A model generated the notes under the pieces. The model saw only the letters and a list, made by a program, of their open reading frames with translations. It was not told the DNA's origin and made no database searches. From contig JAFMSR010000013.1 in the NCBI GenBank assembly GCA_022818135.1, positions 28,373,215-28,437,214 on the forward strand: DNA of 64,000 bases, given 5' to 3'. Positions 13,072-24,529 of this stretch are shown one piece after another (positions within the stretch are counted from its first letter, which is position 1; each line of letters begins with the position of its first letter). The position numbers and the translations under genes are program-made. The DNA is from Saxidomus purpurata. Taxonomy: Eukaryota; Mollusca; Bivalvia; Venerida; Veneridae.

Positions 13072-13157
13072 TCATTTTGATGCATTTACGAAAATAAATT
13101 GGCCAGGCGCGGCGCTTGCTTCGCAACCAATTTATAGAAGTAAATGTATCAAAATGA
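13072..13157. repeat. Hairpin with ~30-base arms
   Basis: TCATTTTGATGCATTTAC...ATAAATTGG at the left pairs with CCAATTTAT...GTAAATGTATCAAAATGA at the right, around a GC-rich centre (CAGGCGCGGCGCTTGCTTCG). The length and shape suggest a small palindromic MITE. Confidence 0.75.
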
Positions 13158-13898
13158 GCATTTACATACTCAGTGTTTGACATTATTTTTTGTTAATAAG
13201 CATTGTTCCCCTATTTACTGTCTTTAATTATTGATTTACCCAAGTCTAAGTGCTACGAAAACTGCGCTGCGGTTGGACAACAATAATTTTAATCACTATG
13301 AAATTATGCTTGCAAATATTATATCATTTATGCTTTTAAAGTTATTAAATTTGACATGAATGCCTCTTTAATTCAATATTACTTTAAAATCAAAATAGCA
13401 TAAATGAAAATAAAGATATTGCAACAGGTGTGATGCCTTAGTTATGGATGGATGGCAGAGTTGTAAATGTGCTGATTTGTTTAAATGATAATTGCACATT
13501 CTATTTTGGGAAGGTGATGTAGTCGATAGTACAAATTGCAAATTATGCATATTTTTTGCGTTTCTGGAATGATATTAATAACCGCTTCGACTTTAATGTG
13601 AGAAGCGCTTCTTTTACAGATAAAAATGATTGTTTCAATAAGATACCCTTGTACGCACATCTTAATTGTTCGTGTTCTTACAAAAAGAAGTTTAAATCAT
13701 TTTAGTTAAGTACAAATGTACCGGGGGAGCAAACTGTTCTCACTTTCTATAAAATCTTGCAATTTGTGCACAAAATTACCTCGTGTCGGAAGTGATCACT
13801 CACTCATGGCACAGGTAAATATCGCGATCCGTTGTACTTTGGTTTATAGCGTATTCATTACACTATATATATAACAAGAAAAACTGCAGCGGCCCGCA

Positions 13899-15034
13899 AT
13901 GACTGCAAAAAGAGCTGAACACGTGCTTGAAATAAAAAGTAGGTCGCTACTAGGCATAAAGGCCATTGACATTCCCCGTGAGGTGTGTGGCATTTATGGA
14001 GAGGGTCAAATGTCTCACAGAACTATTTGTAGGTGGGTTGGTAAATTTCGTATTGGACAGCAGCAACGGAAAGATGCTGCTCGTCCAGGATGTCCTACAA
14101 CAACTACGTCCAATAGTAACATCGACAAAATCCGCAATATCCTCAAAAATGATGCTCGATTCACAGTAAGGTAATTGGCCCGAATGACAAACATGTCCTT
14201 AGCTAGAGTTCATGGAACTTTGAAAAAACACCTAAACGTTAGAAAGATATATGCAAGATGGATACCCCTTTTGTTAACGATCGAGAAGACCCCTGTAACA
14301 ATGGCAAAAGAACTACTGAAAATATATCCAAGATACAGTGAAAAGGCTTTTGAGAATGTAGTTACTGGTGCTGAGACCTGGGTGTATTATTTTGAACCAA
14401 TGCGGAAGGTTTGTAACCGAATCTGGCAACTAGAAATACGAAACGGCGAAAGTATTGCCAAACGAACAAGAACTGTAAAGAAGGTGTTGTATGCTATTTT
14501 TTCACTAATAAGGGTCCAGTTATACAAACTGTGCTACCAAAGGGCTTAACGGTCACATGTAAGTTCTATTAAAACGTTGTTCTAAGAAATGTGAAGAACT
14601 AGAGCAAAAGTCAACGCCCCAAAACAGGACGTAGGTAACTCCGTCTTTTGCATGATAATGCACCCGCTCACAAGGCACACATTGTGTACGATGTTTTGGA
14701 TTCAGAGAAGGTCACTGTCCTTCCACACCCTCCGTATTTGCCAGACCAGGCTCCTTGTGACTATTTTCTCTTTCAGAAACTCAAATACCATCTGTCTGGA
14801 AAGAGATACTATTCGAGAAATGCCCTGGGTTCAGCTTTTTATCAGTTTCTGATGGGTATCCTCATTGAAGAGAATGAAAACGGCTTTCAAAAGTGGATTG
14901 TCTGGCTCAAAAGGTGGGTTTTGGCTGACGGAGAGTCGCAAAATAAAATTAAAAAAATCAAGAACAGTAGTGGAAAAATAGGGGGCATTTTTTCATCGAG
15001 GATAATTGTCCCTTTGAGGAGCTTCGCCCTTTGA
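13899..15034 (+). pseudogene. Inactive mariner-family transposase
   Basis: The three open pieces, 13899-14174, 14175-14549 and 14648-15034, follow the order of a mariner transposase, normally about 345 residues. The N-terminal helix-turn-helix region (ICRWVGKFRIG, then a GCPTTTTSNSNIDKI linker) is followed by TGAETWVYYFEP, then HDNAPAH, then PDQAPCDYFLF. The first catalytic Asp of the mariner GDETW box is Ala here (codon GCT near 14370). The other two Asp positions are retained. A stop follows at 14172-14174, and a frameshift and rearranged sequence lie between 14520 and 14645. The element is therefore doubly dead. I could not find its terminal inverted repeats. Family assignment is secure from the motifs; subfamily is not. 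Confidence 0.88.
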
Positions 15035-15590
15035 GAATATTTGACCTTTTTGGGCAATTGTCCATCGAGAAGAGCTTCACCCTTTTCTCAAGGGGCAAAA
15101 TCCACATGCGCGTATAAGCCCGCTAGAGTTTCACCCCTTGGAAGATTATTATCCCGCTGTTCTAAATATGGTAACGTTTAATAAATTAGCAAAAACCTTG
15201 CATTAAAATGTAAAAAAAGGATCACTATTTCTCTTATGGCTCATATGTACAAAGAGATAAACAATTTGAACCCGTGATAAATGAGCCATCATAAATAGTA
15301 ACGTAATATTTGCTTGACTTACTTTCAAAAGCCAGATATGATGTAAAGCGAATATGTGATCTAATTTGTAAATTAGTAGCGACATGCGTAAAATACCGGT
15401 GGAGCATAACTTTATTAATAATTTATCCAAGCATTTGTTTGACAGAGATGTATAGTTGTATAGTTATAGGATTTAAATATTTATATAAATTAGTGAATCT
15501 GTCTGATTTGCGTTCATTTTTCATCTAGAGCTTGAGAAGATAACATTGTTTAAACACAAAAATGAAATATCAGTGCAATTCATGTGAAAA
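15035..15590. other. Mariner 3' flank and unassigned sequence
   Basis: Sequence after the mariner contains imperfect TTGAGAAT / TCGAGAAGAGCTTC repeats near 15000-15100. No terminal inverted repeat matched to the 5' side. No gene seen. Confidence 0.3.
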
Positions 15591-15626
15591 AAACTAGACT
15601 CGGGCACATGATTTAAACAGACATAT

Positions 15627-15846
15627 AAAGAAAAAACATCATAGGTAGTTATTGCGATATGATCAACCAATGCATCCGCCGCCGTCGCCGCTGACGCCGC
15701 CGCAGAAGCAGCAGGACTATAAATTCCAGCATCCTTTCACGAGCACCATAAATGCAAAACATCACAGGGAGTTATTGCGGTATGATAAAACAATAATATA
15801 AACAGGGAAGCCAGCGGTACAACGACCTCCCCAAAACCCATGCATT

Positions 15847-15884
<38 letters not shown>

Positions 15885-15967
15885 AATCCAAACCAGCAGC
15901 AGCAGTAGCAGCAGCATCAGGACTTCAAATGCATACACCCCTTTACGTGCATTATATCTGGACCAAC
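15627..15967 (+). repeat. Internal duplication within the ATPase relic, with (CAT)n
   Basis: Two unequal copies (about 15627-15755 and 15757-15967) share AACATCA..G.AGTTATTGCG.TATGAT at the start and a His-Pro-Phe-Thr coding segment at the end. The second copy has a (CAT)n run at 15846-15884 and CAG repeats. The first copy carries CCGCCG repeats in the same place. Confidence 0.6.
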
Positions 15968-16480
15968 GTTTTGTTGTTAGTATTCAAATTTATTCCATTG
16001 ATTATGATAGTATTTTTGAAGCTGCTCGCTCTCAGAATTTGGTAACAAAAATATAAGTTCTTCGAACTGTATGTAAATAACGTATTTTAGAATATGGTCA
16101 TATAAAAAGGCTCCAGTATAAATTCCTGTCACGTATATCTCTAAATTAAAAAAAAAGCTACCAAATGCAACGCTTTTGAAATTTTAATATAAACATATAG
16201 TGTAACGGTGCCGTGTAACGGACATTTTCAATCGATTTTTGCAAATTCCTACCTAGATTTTTGCTTTTATTTTTATATTTATGAATAAAAATGTCAATTT
16301 TTTTTTAAATATTTTTTTTCAACGGTAACTGAGAGCGAGCAGCTTTAACTATTCAAAATAACGCCTTTTTGAAAAAAGAATATTTACATTTGTTGTCATT
16401 ATTTTTTAATTTCATGTTATAATTTGTCTTTTATACCCTTTTTCTCTCTTTTAAAACCTTTCAGGTAGAACCTATTTCAT
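15968..16480. mobile_element. Inverted-repeat insertion splitting the ATPase relic
   Basis: AAGCTGCTCGCTCTCAG at 16019-16035 recurs inverted as CTGAGAGCGAGCAGCTT at 16328-16344. The 326-base unit has no coding capacity and sits inside the stretch where the ATPase reading is lost. It is likely a MITE or a composite of repeats. The exact insertion borders cannot be placed. Confidence 0.55.
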
Positions 16481-17639
16481 GTCATTATTTTGAACGACAT
16501 GTCAGTTTAGGCTGCAAAAGATCAACGGGTCACAGACCTTTTCACTGAAGGAAGCCATCATAGAAACTTGTCAGTGATTGGTTTGAATCAGAATTTGTAC
16601 TTAAGTAAAGATCCTAAATTCAGGAGAACATTGTCATTATCTTGTCCTGTTTAACGATCCAGCTGATAAACAGCCTATTATGACGCTGGCCCGACAAATG
16701 TATCCATCTAATCAGCATTATCTTATCAGACATTTTAGAGAAGCAGTTAGTCAGCCGTATGCTTATTTGCTTGTGGATTTAAAACCAAACACTCCAAACA
16801 ATATGCGTATGCGCATGGATGTCTTGGGTATATTAAACAGGACCACAAAAGGCAAACATCCTGTGAAAGAACCACGTTTAGTCTTCCTACAGTGCAGTCG
16901 AAATTGGGACATGAGCTGAGCAAATTGAAGCTGATAAATTAACTGTGCACGAAATAATGGATAAGTGGTCAGCTTGTGTTGTCTGTGGATTGGTTTTTGA
17001 AAAAAAAATTTACACGACCTTATAAATCATGTGAAGAGTCGGTGTCCTGAGAATTCAGTGAAGCGGCAATTTCCGGAGAAAGAGAGCGTTTGAAATAAAG
17101 CGATGAAATAAGACATTTAAAAGTCGGAGGAGAGTAACAGCTTATTTGTGAAGACAGATCATGAAGATGGAGTTTATAAGGACTTAAATGTAATAAGGAG
17201 ATCCAATAAATTTAATGAAAAACAGTATAAAAAATGAAAATCGAGGACTTCCTGAAGCGGAAGCCCAAAAAAGACTGGTATAAAAACTGCAAGAGGATTA
17301 TCTGCGACTGTTTATGCTTCAATATGGCAGATTGCTGTCTTACGTTTTTAAGCTGAGGGGTTGAAATTATCACAATGAGATCATGAGAACTATTCAGAAT
17401 TACATGGAAGAAGATTTCAAGCTCGAGAAAGCTATTCGTCTAACACTAAGAAAATATAAACATCATTTTGAAGATATTATAGAACATGAAGAAAACCAAA
17501 ACAATAGTGACGATGAAGATGTCAGTAATGAAAAAGATGTCTGTAATGAAGATGTTAGTGATGATGATGATTATGATGATGATGTTGATGATGATAATCA
17601 TAATAAGAAATAATGAAGAGACAAGTCAGAGCAAGAGCG

Positions 17640-19049
17640 ATGAATGACAGACCAATTAATCTAACAGTGTTTTGAGTTTTCAAACTTGTGCTAGAACTTA
17701 TGACAGAAGTATATTTTATATAAAACTGAAATTAGAACAACTGAACGTTAACTGTAACTTTGATTTCTATAAATTATATTCATTTTGCTTGCAACTAATA
17801 GTGCAACAATTGTATGCAAATAAAGTAGTATTTGGGGAAAAAACCTAAGTATTTCTTATTAAAGTGATCCGGAGGGACTCAACAATACAGCAGATACAGT
17901 CTTCGATTTGGGAATTATTAAAAATGAGAAAAAACACAAAACAACATTTTTTTTCTGTCTCCATTGTTTTAATTATAAAGTATATGTGTATACTCTTCGA
18001 AATTTTAATTGTACGTAACTTTTAATCTTTTATTTGAAAATTAATATTTTGAGACCAATTGCTACATGGTGTTTAGAAGTCTATACAAAAGTATTCAATC
18101 AACCGTTACGGCATAAACCATTAATTTCACATATATCTAGATTTTATGTACATGAAGATTATAATCACAATAATTCAAATGATTTTTTACCAAAGGATAG
18201 TGCTATCGAAAGACGTAAAACTTTAAACAAATACTCGACGTATGTTGTTATTACGAAGCTTTCAAGATAGCAAAATTTTCGCGTTTTATGTCTACTGAAG
18301 GTCAGTGAGCCAACAACACATGTTGCACATGCGTTAAATACCCACGAACATTCTATTCAACGTCACGAACATTTAACATAAATTTGTAGATTGATTCGAA
18401 AAGATGAAATTCTTATGCTTTTCTAATTATGAATAAAATATCCGATTTCAGTCTTTGTGTTAATTTAATTTTACCGTACAGAACTTTTGGCCTTAAGTAT
18501 ATATCATTCCAACAGCTTCATTTTGGATTCAGTAAAGCAGGAGTAGTTCCTTTATGATAATAGTCCATCTTGACAGCCAACACAATTTCTATTAACTACA
18601 GTGTACATATGCGTTGAAATTTCCTGTGCTATGTCAAAGTATGAATCGAGTAATCACACATCCTTTTATTCATGCTATTTCTTGTCTTTTAAGCTTTCTC
18701 TTTATTGTGGTATCGCTGTTTAAAAGCTAAAGCCATGAGGGGACTTTCTCACTCCTATATCTTTAAAATGATGTTCCATCAAATATGTCCTTATTTTCAA
18801 ATGACTGTCCAATCACTTTCAAGTAAACACAGTCAGGTGTACATTTTCTATGCTCATTTATCGCACTATCGGTACAGTTCCACTGACTAAGTTCCACACC
18901 ATGCATAACACATTTCAATAAATCATACATCAGTAAATACTAAATCTTCCCTTGTTAGCCATATCTGTCGAGGCCAACATAAAGAGATGGATAGTCTTTC
19001 TTCGTAATAAATATAATTTTTGTAACAAGCTCGAGGAAGAGCAACATTA
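17640..19049. other. No gene recognised
   Basis: Small open frames only (78 and 61 codons). These have no domain, splice support or repeat structure that I can identify. Confidence 0.4.
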
Positions 19050-20258
19050 TTTGAACAGGGGGTAGATCGTAAAGTGGTTTCTGGTTTACTTTAATCGAGA
19101 CAAATGTTAGCTGATGGACAAAAATGTCGGATGTTGGTGGTCGGTAATTTTTCATCTCCTGGTAAGTAACATTTTTTACGTGTTTAAATCAAATGACCAC
19201 ATGCAAGATGTGGCCAATTTTTTTACTTATCGCCAAACCTTTATTTCAAGCTTGTATCTGTACCTGTAATAAGAAACGTTTTCAGTTATGCAACATTTAT
19301 TTTTTCGATAACAGCACAATTGTTGGTAGATTATTTGATAGCGATTAAACGCCCATTTATCAATTAAACGTGGCTATTCTAAGGAGGCTCTTTCCACTTT
19401 GTGAGAGTTTTTACTCAGTCATTGCACTAATTAAGATTGTGTTTCTGTAAGCATTTAACTCGAAAAAAAACTATTTCGTGTAATGAAAGCCTTTGATAAA
19501 CGCTAAAATATGAGAGCCCAGCGAAAATAAACTGCAGAATTTGACCAGTTTTGAATGATGATTGAGATATTAAATGCGTCCCCAAAAGTTTTAATGACGT
19601 TATCATATGTATTGAGTTCTAACAGTAATGTTAGATATACAGATTGTTACATGATTAAAACTTAAGTTATTAAACCTATGACGTTTTTAAAATGCCACTA
19701 GCTTGACATTGTTTAAGCTACTACACTAATAATACAGCACGTGGCCTGCAGAATGCCGGTATGTTAAGATTTATAAAATAACCAGCTAATAAAACCCGTA
19801 TAAAGTGAACACCAGACACCACACGGGTGTTTAAAGTATATATTTTGGACCGTATGACATCTAAGAACGATTGTGCGCACTGTACATTGCTACACAGCTT
19901 ATTTTACACGATAAGGGAATGATGTGAACTGAAAAAAATAGGCCACAATCGGTGAAATTTGGATTTTGTTAGCAAAATTATTCACTCGTTCTGCTCGCGA
20001 GCACTTCAACTAAACGTGAAATAGCTTCAATAACTTTTTGTTGGTAAAGATACAAGCTTGAAATAATGGTTTGGTGATAGGTATATAATTTGGCCACATC
20101 TTGCATGTGGTCATTTGATTCACAACACGTAAAAAATGTTACTTAACAGGAGATGAAAAATTACCGGCCACCAAAATCCGACATTTTGTTCCACCAGCTA
20201 ACATTTGTCTCGATTAAAGTAAACCAGAAACCACTTTACGATATACCCCCTGTTTGAA
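19050..20258. mobile_element. Non-autonomous hAT-like element with ~200-base inverted termini
   Basis: The element runs 19056-20252 (1197 bases) and begins CAGGGGGTA and ends TACCCCCTG. The terminal inverted repeats extend about 200 bases with roughly 85-90 percent identity by eye (for example GTAAAGTGGTTTCTGGTTTA on the left and its complement on the right). The flanks carry a direct repeat TTTGAA (19050-19055 and 20253-20258). CAGGG-type ends are common in hAT transposons, which usually make 8-bp duplications; only 6 bases match here. No transposase is encoded between the arms, so it would depend on a helper. Confidence 0.8.
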
Positions 20259-20259
20259 A

Positions 20260-21189
20260 CATTCATGTTAACTTGTGAAGGTTTCACCGCTAAATATATT
20301 TTAACAGAGCAAATACAGTCTTTTTATCTTAAAAGGTACTAGTCACATCTATTGACTAAATGATTTAAAATAATATATATTTTTAACAAAACATACAGGA
20401 AATGTTTAATTCATTTTTATCAACGGTTTACATAACTGATTATACACACATTCATGCTTAACACAATCAGAATATATACATGCATGTGACATACAATCAT
20501 ATAAATAAGAATAATTTACAATAAAACTGGATTCACTGAAAAAGTTGTGCATGTCCTTGAGTGACATACCAGTAAACTTATGACGAAAATATAACCAACA
20601 ATATAAACCACACACATTTGAATAATTGCTTTGTATTTGCACACCGTTGTATTTCATGCTCACTGCATTATCTATTATCCATGTTTCAAAGTAACGTGAA
20701 TTGTAGATCGGGCTTTTACCGTAAGAATCGAAGAACTCTACTCGTCTATTACTGTCTATACTAGCTCACCAATGTCTGCCTTCTTTACTACGAATGTCAG
20801 TATTTGCTATAAAAGCAGCCGGTAGCTTAGAAAGTATCGGTGGTAATGGACCCACGGCATTCACATCTAGAACAAATTTCCACTCAGACATTCAGAACCG
20901 GGTCACAACTGATGCAACATTGAAGCTCAGATGTATTCATTTTTTGTTTATCTCTCTATTCCAGCACACTTCCCCTCTCTTAATTTACTTCAAATTACGA
21001 TGGCGTTTCACTGTACACCACACAGCTTATAGTGTCATTAGCGACATTAAACAATAATAAAAAAAACCATTAAAAACAGTATTTTAAAACAAGTATTTTT
21101 GTAAACAAGTGTTTTTTTTTCTTAATATAAATAAGTATTTGTTTTACAGAATAAAAACATTTGAAAAGTAATTACACTGAATTATTAAT
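20260..21189. other. Intergenic; possible SINE-like tail near 21030
   Basis: The segment ending AGCGACATTAAACAATAATA just before a poly-A run (21036-21066) looks like a retroposed SINE tail, but I could not delimit a head. No gene seen. Confidence 0.3.
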
Positions 21190-22290
21190 GTATATCACTC
21201 ACCCGCAAGATTGTTGGCAAACTGCACATCCAGTTTTACCGTGCCAGTCTTTGCAAGAGTTAGGTACTCCCCGTGGTGTGATAAGTTAGGCTCCAATTGG
21301 AAGACTAACAGCGTTGCACCGGAGAAAAACTGTTCCCTAGTAATCAAACTCCCTTCATCCTCTCCCCATTTTCAAGGTATATTTCGCGTTCTGGGCTTTC
21401 AGAATTTCAGCATGACCATAGATGACTGCAGGATTCACACGCATTTTCCTGGCCAAGATGTAAATATCTTTTATGTCTGTTTGGAAGGCGGGTGATTATT
21501 TGCTGCTAATCAAGCAAACCTCTGGCGAGCTTCTGTATAAATGCACTTTGACATCCACTCGTGTAACGTGACATGGAAACAAATCGTGAAATATCGGTCT
21601 GTGAAGATGTAACACATTTAAAGTTGCAATGCGTTTAGCTCTTTAAAAAAACACCTAAGTTGGGTCTAGCTGAAACAATGATGTGATAGACTCCGGTGGT
21701 GTCCATAGAATTAAAACTGAAGTTGCCAGCGTCCCGACCACAGTTCAAAAGCTTCTCAATGGAAGCCCTATAGGGAGTGTTGTTTGCTGTAATGATAACA
21801 TTATTATGTAAAGTGACTTCGGTAGATGAGAACAGGGCCTGAAGAAAAAGATTTGCAGGTCCTACTTTTTCACTCACTAGCGCAGCATTAGTGGTCGTTT
21901 TCACTCTCAACTTTACATACAGCTGACACCTTTCATGTCGAAATAGTCCATCGAGTTTTGCCCACTTATTCTGAACTCGATAGGGCTCATACCATCAGAT
22001 ACACGAGAAATGTGTCAAATATTTTCATAGTATACGTCCGTAACACCGGTCTGAGTGCTGGGTAAATCAAACAAAGTCAGTTCTGACACAAGTCCTTCGT
22101 GAAAACTATCGGAATTAAACACATACATACTGTTTACTTTATATCCAAAAACTTTCTGAAGAGATTTCCTTTGTTTTTATTTTCTACTTCTCGGTGTTCT
22201 AGATTGTTGTACGCTTTTTATGACGTCTATTAATTTGACCGCCTTCTTCTTCTCTGACTGTTTAGCACCTCCCTTTTGTGGTCTGTCTAT
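21190..22290 (-). pseudogene. Relic of Polinton-like major capsid protein (F54H12.2-like family)
   Basis: Read on the minus strand from 22290 downwards, frames switch several times but stay in order. First comes a basic segment, then SELTLFDLPSTQTGV near 22070, then SPIEFRISGQNSMDYFD near 21970. The longest intact piece is 21635-21910, with VGPANLFLQALFSSTEV and YRASIEKLLNCGRDAG. Later, [13 protein letters not shown] appears near 21440 and EYLTLAKTGTVKLDVQFANN near 21210. This order resembles the invertebrate family often labelled 'uncharacterized protein F54H12.2-like', regarded as the double-jelly-roll capsid protein of Maverick/Polinton-type elements. The assignment rests on pattern memory. 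Stops and frameshifts show it is non-functional. Confidence 0.5.
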
Positions 22291-22294
22291 TTTC

Positions 22295-22829
22295 TTAATT
22301 TGGCTAGACTTTCCAGTCCTTCTCTGTCGACCTCGTTTTGGTTTCTAAAATGTAAAGAGCCTCATCCGACATCTTCTTTACTTTAGCGTTCTAACTCGCA
22401 CTTAATTCTACAAAAGCGACTTTCGACATGCATTGTTATATCATCCTCGAGGGTAAATTAATCTTCAATTTATAGACTTAATTATCCGGAAATTAGTTGC
22501 TGCTGCATCGCTTTTAATATTAAGATAATTATCCATCGTGTTAATGTCACGACTTCCGTCGTATCTTTGACTTCATCCGCAGGAATCCATGAGTAAAAGG
22601 TTTGGGAAAACCCTTTGTGAAACGAATAACTTTTGCAAAACGTCGCCACTTGAACTTTTGGCTAATTTTATAAAAAAACTTATTTCTGTTTCATTACTAA
22701 GATAATTTCCGTAGCGTAATGAATGGCTTTTAAACGGTGATTCAATATTTTATCACTTTCGTGGAGAGATATACATGCATTACGTTTAACGTCACTGCTG
22801 CCCATTTCAGCTTGGCGGATTACGGCATG
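22295..22829. other. No gene recognised
   Basis: Basic, Lys/Arg-rich minus-strand reading near 22200-22380 may be the eroded start of the capsid-like relic. Nothing else is visible. Confidence 0.3.
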
Positions 22830-22895
22830 AGTTGGGATTCGAACCCTGGACCTATCGTACCGGATATGTACCTCAGTGCTATCAGCTATCAGTTT
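22830..22895 (-). repeat. tRNA-like sequence (probable SINE head)
   Basis: On the minus strand GATAGCACTGAGG (A-box-like) precedes GGGTTCGAATCCC (a clean B-box, 22834-22846) by about 30 bases. No convincing cloverleaf acceptor stem or anticodon arm was found, so a tRNA-derived repeat is more likely than a functional tRNA gene. Confidence 0.35.
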
Positions 22896-23414
22896 CGGCG
22901 TTAGGATCTATATCGAGTGTAATTATTTATCGAGGTAAAAATTCAAGAATTTCAGTATTTTCACATTTAAATAAAATAACATTCAGTACCCGATTGTTTC
23001 ATTTTCGAAATCAATTCGTACTGCTCACTCTTAATCTTAAAATACATTTTGGTTCAATTATTCATTTTTCACCTGCATATGAAATACAATGCGTTCCTAC
23101 TATACGGATGCGTCTTCTTGTATGTAAGAAACGCCTTAAACTTAAAATATTTTTTTATTTCGCTAACCTTTATCATCGTAATCCACGATTCAACTCAAAC
23201 TATCAGCAAAAGTTCTTATCTCTCGAAATCCATGTAGGTTCCAAAGATATGCCATGATCAACGCAAATAGTCAAACTATCGTCTGTCAAATGATGTAAAT
23301 CAGGAATCATACTACCTTTCTGGGTAATACAAACACAATTCTTGCTGTCGGTGTTCAAACTAGCACGTATACCTTCAACTTTTGTCTTAAATCAATACAA
23401 AGAATACTTAATAA

Positions 23415-24527
23415 CTAATTGTTTTCAGACAGTATAATTTTTTTTATTTCAGCCCATTGTCTATGAGCAGTTACACTGTCGCATTCAATAAAATCTGCCC
23501 CAGCCATTGCAGAACCATCCGAGAAGGCTCCGGAAACTGGCAAATAGTCTTTAAAAATATCATTGAAAAATCCGTAGAAAAAACAAACGAAGCACTCGAA
23601 AATATCAAGCTCAGCGTCCAAACTAAATCTTGTTTCTATATATCGAAAAAACATGTCAGTTTAAAGTAAAGCAACAGTACCCAATACTGGTGCATTAGAA
23701 ATATTTTTTCTTGACAATTGAGCAAATTTTCGAGCTGTGGTAACTGGAAAGGGATGCAAAACTGCACCTATGCATTTGTGAACGTTAGAAATTCTGCGAC
23801 TCCTTAATTCCTTAACACCATTTTTCAAGATTCCAAATAAAACCTTACCACTCTTATATATATATACTGGTTTAAAAAAATTTTTTTTTTCTAAATTCAC
23901 CAAGAAACAACACGTCACTAAAGTTTAAAAAACAAAGTATGAATCACCCACAGTACTGCACAAATCGGCATTAACTTCCCAGTCAACGTCTAGAAAACTT
24001 CAATTTTTAAAGCATTATTTCTCCAATACTTTACAAGCAGACGTAAACTTTTAGTAAAAAGTCTTGGAGCGGAACTAAGCCCGAAAGGAACACCAGAGTA
24101 GACAAAATATCTAATGTTTCCTTTGACATTCCACGAAAATCGTATGTTAATGATGTTTAGGCTTGATAGAAAAATGATGATATCCGCTAGTTCAGTCTAA
24201 TTTATACATAAATCCCGCAGGAAAGATGTACTCAAGCGCTACTTTATAGTCTTCGAAGTTAGCCTTATCCTTCTTAGCATAAGTGTTAAGTACACTTAAA
24301 TCTAAAGAAAGACGTTGTTTTCCAGAAGCATTATTGGTAACAACCGACAAATGAATTACGATGTTAGGCTTAAACGGAACTTCATATACACATTTGTCTT
24401 CTAATAACGTAGCTATTTTTGATTCCACAATCTCACTATTGGACAAAGCTGACTTTTTGTTTTTCATTTGAAAAGATAGAGGTTCAGTCTCAAAGGGAAT
24501 AACATAGCCATTACCAATAATTGACAA
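23415..24527 (-). pseudogene. Relic of DIRS-type (tyrosine recombinase) retrotransposon RT/RNase H
   Basis: On the minus strand, 24527-24192 reads as the start of a reverse transcriptase: NGYVIPF, then SALSNSEIVESKIATLLED, then KQRLSLDLSVLN, then AGFMYKLD just before a stop. Downstream in shifted frames SGYHHFSIKP and YFVYSGVPFGLSSAPRLF continue the palm to about 24010. The pieces 23918-23661 and 23654-23415 continue with TARKFAQLSRK and an RNase H-like FSDGSAMAGADFIE. The RT block order and the spacing to RNase H resemble DIRS/Ngaro elements rather than LINEs. No recombinase domain is seen. Multiple stops and frameshifts make it a fossil. Confidence 0.65.
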
Positions 24528-24529
24528 AA

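Larger units (their letters stand above)
15597..17612 (+). pseudogene. Relic of Polinton/Maverick-like packaging ATPase with zinc finger leader
   Basis: Several frames read as pieces of one protein. A C2H2-like leader (YQCNSCEK, then RAHDLNRHIKKKHH) at 15561-15645 is followed by two versions of a Lys-Phe-x-His-Pro-Phe-Thr segment. The second reads into the glycine-rich start of a Walker A loop (CIISGPT, 15947-15967) and then breaks off. Coding similarity resumes at about 16490: LNDMSV recalls a Walker B Asp-Asp site, then AAKDQRVTDLFTEGSHHRN and, after a frameshift near 16650, LARQMYPSNQHYLIRHF. An acidic tail frame (17383-17612, Asp-rich) follows. The order Walker A, Walker B, Ser-His-His-x-Asn fits A32/FtsK-HerA type packaging ATPases of virus-like transposons. 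It is broken by stops, a frameshift and an insertion. Confidence 0.5.

Noticed and set aside
22830..22895. Functional tRNA gene on the minus strand
   Set aside because: The B box is good, but no acceptor stem or anticodon loop could be folded by eye; kept only as a tRNA-like repeat.
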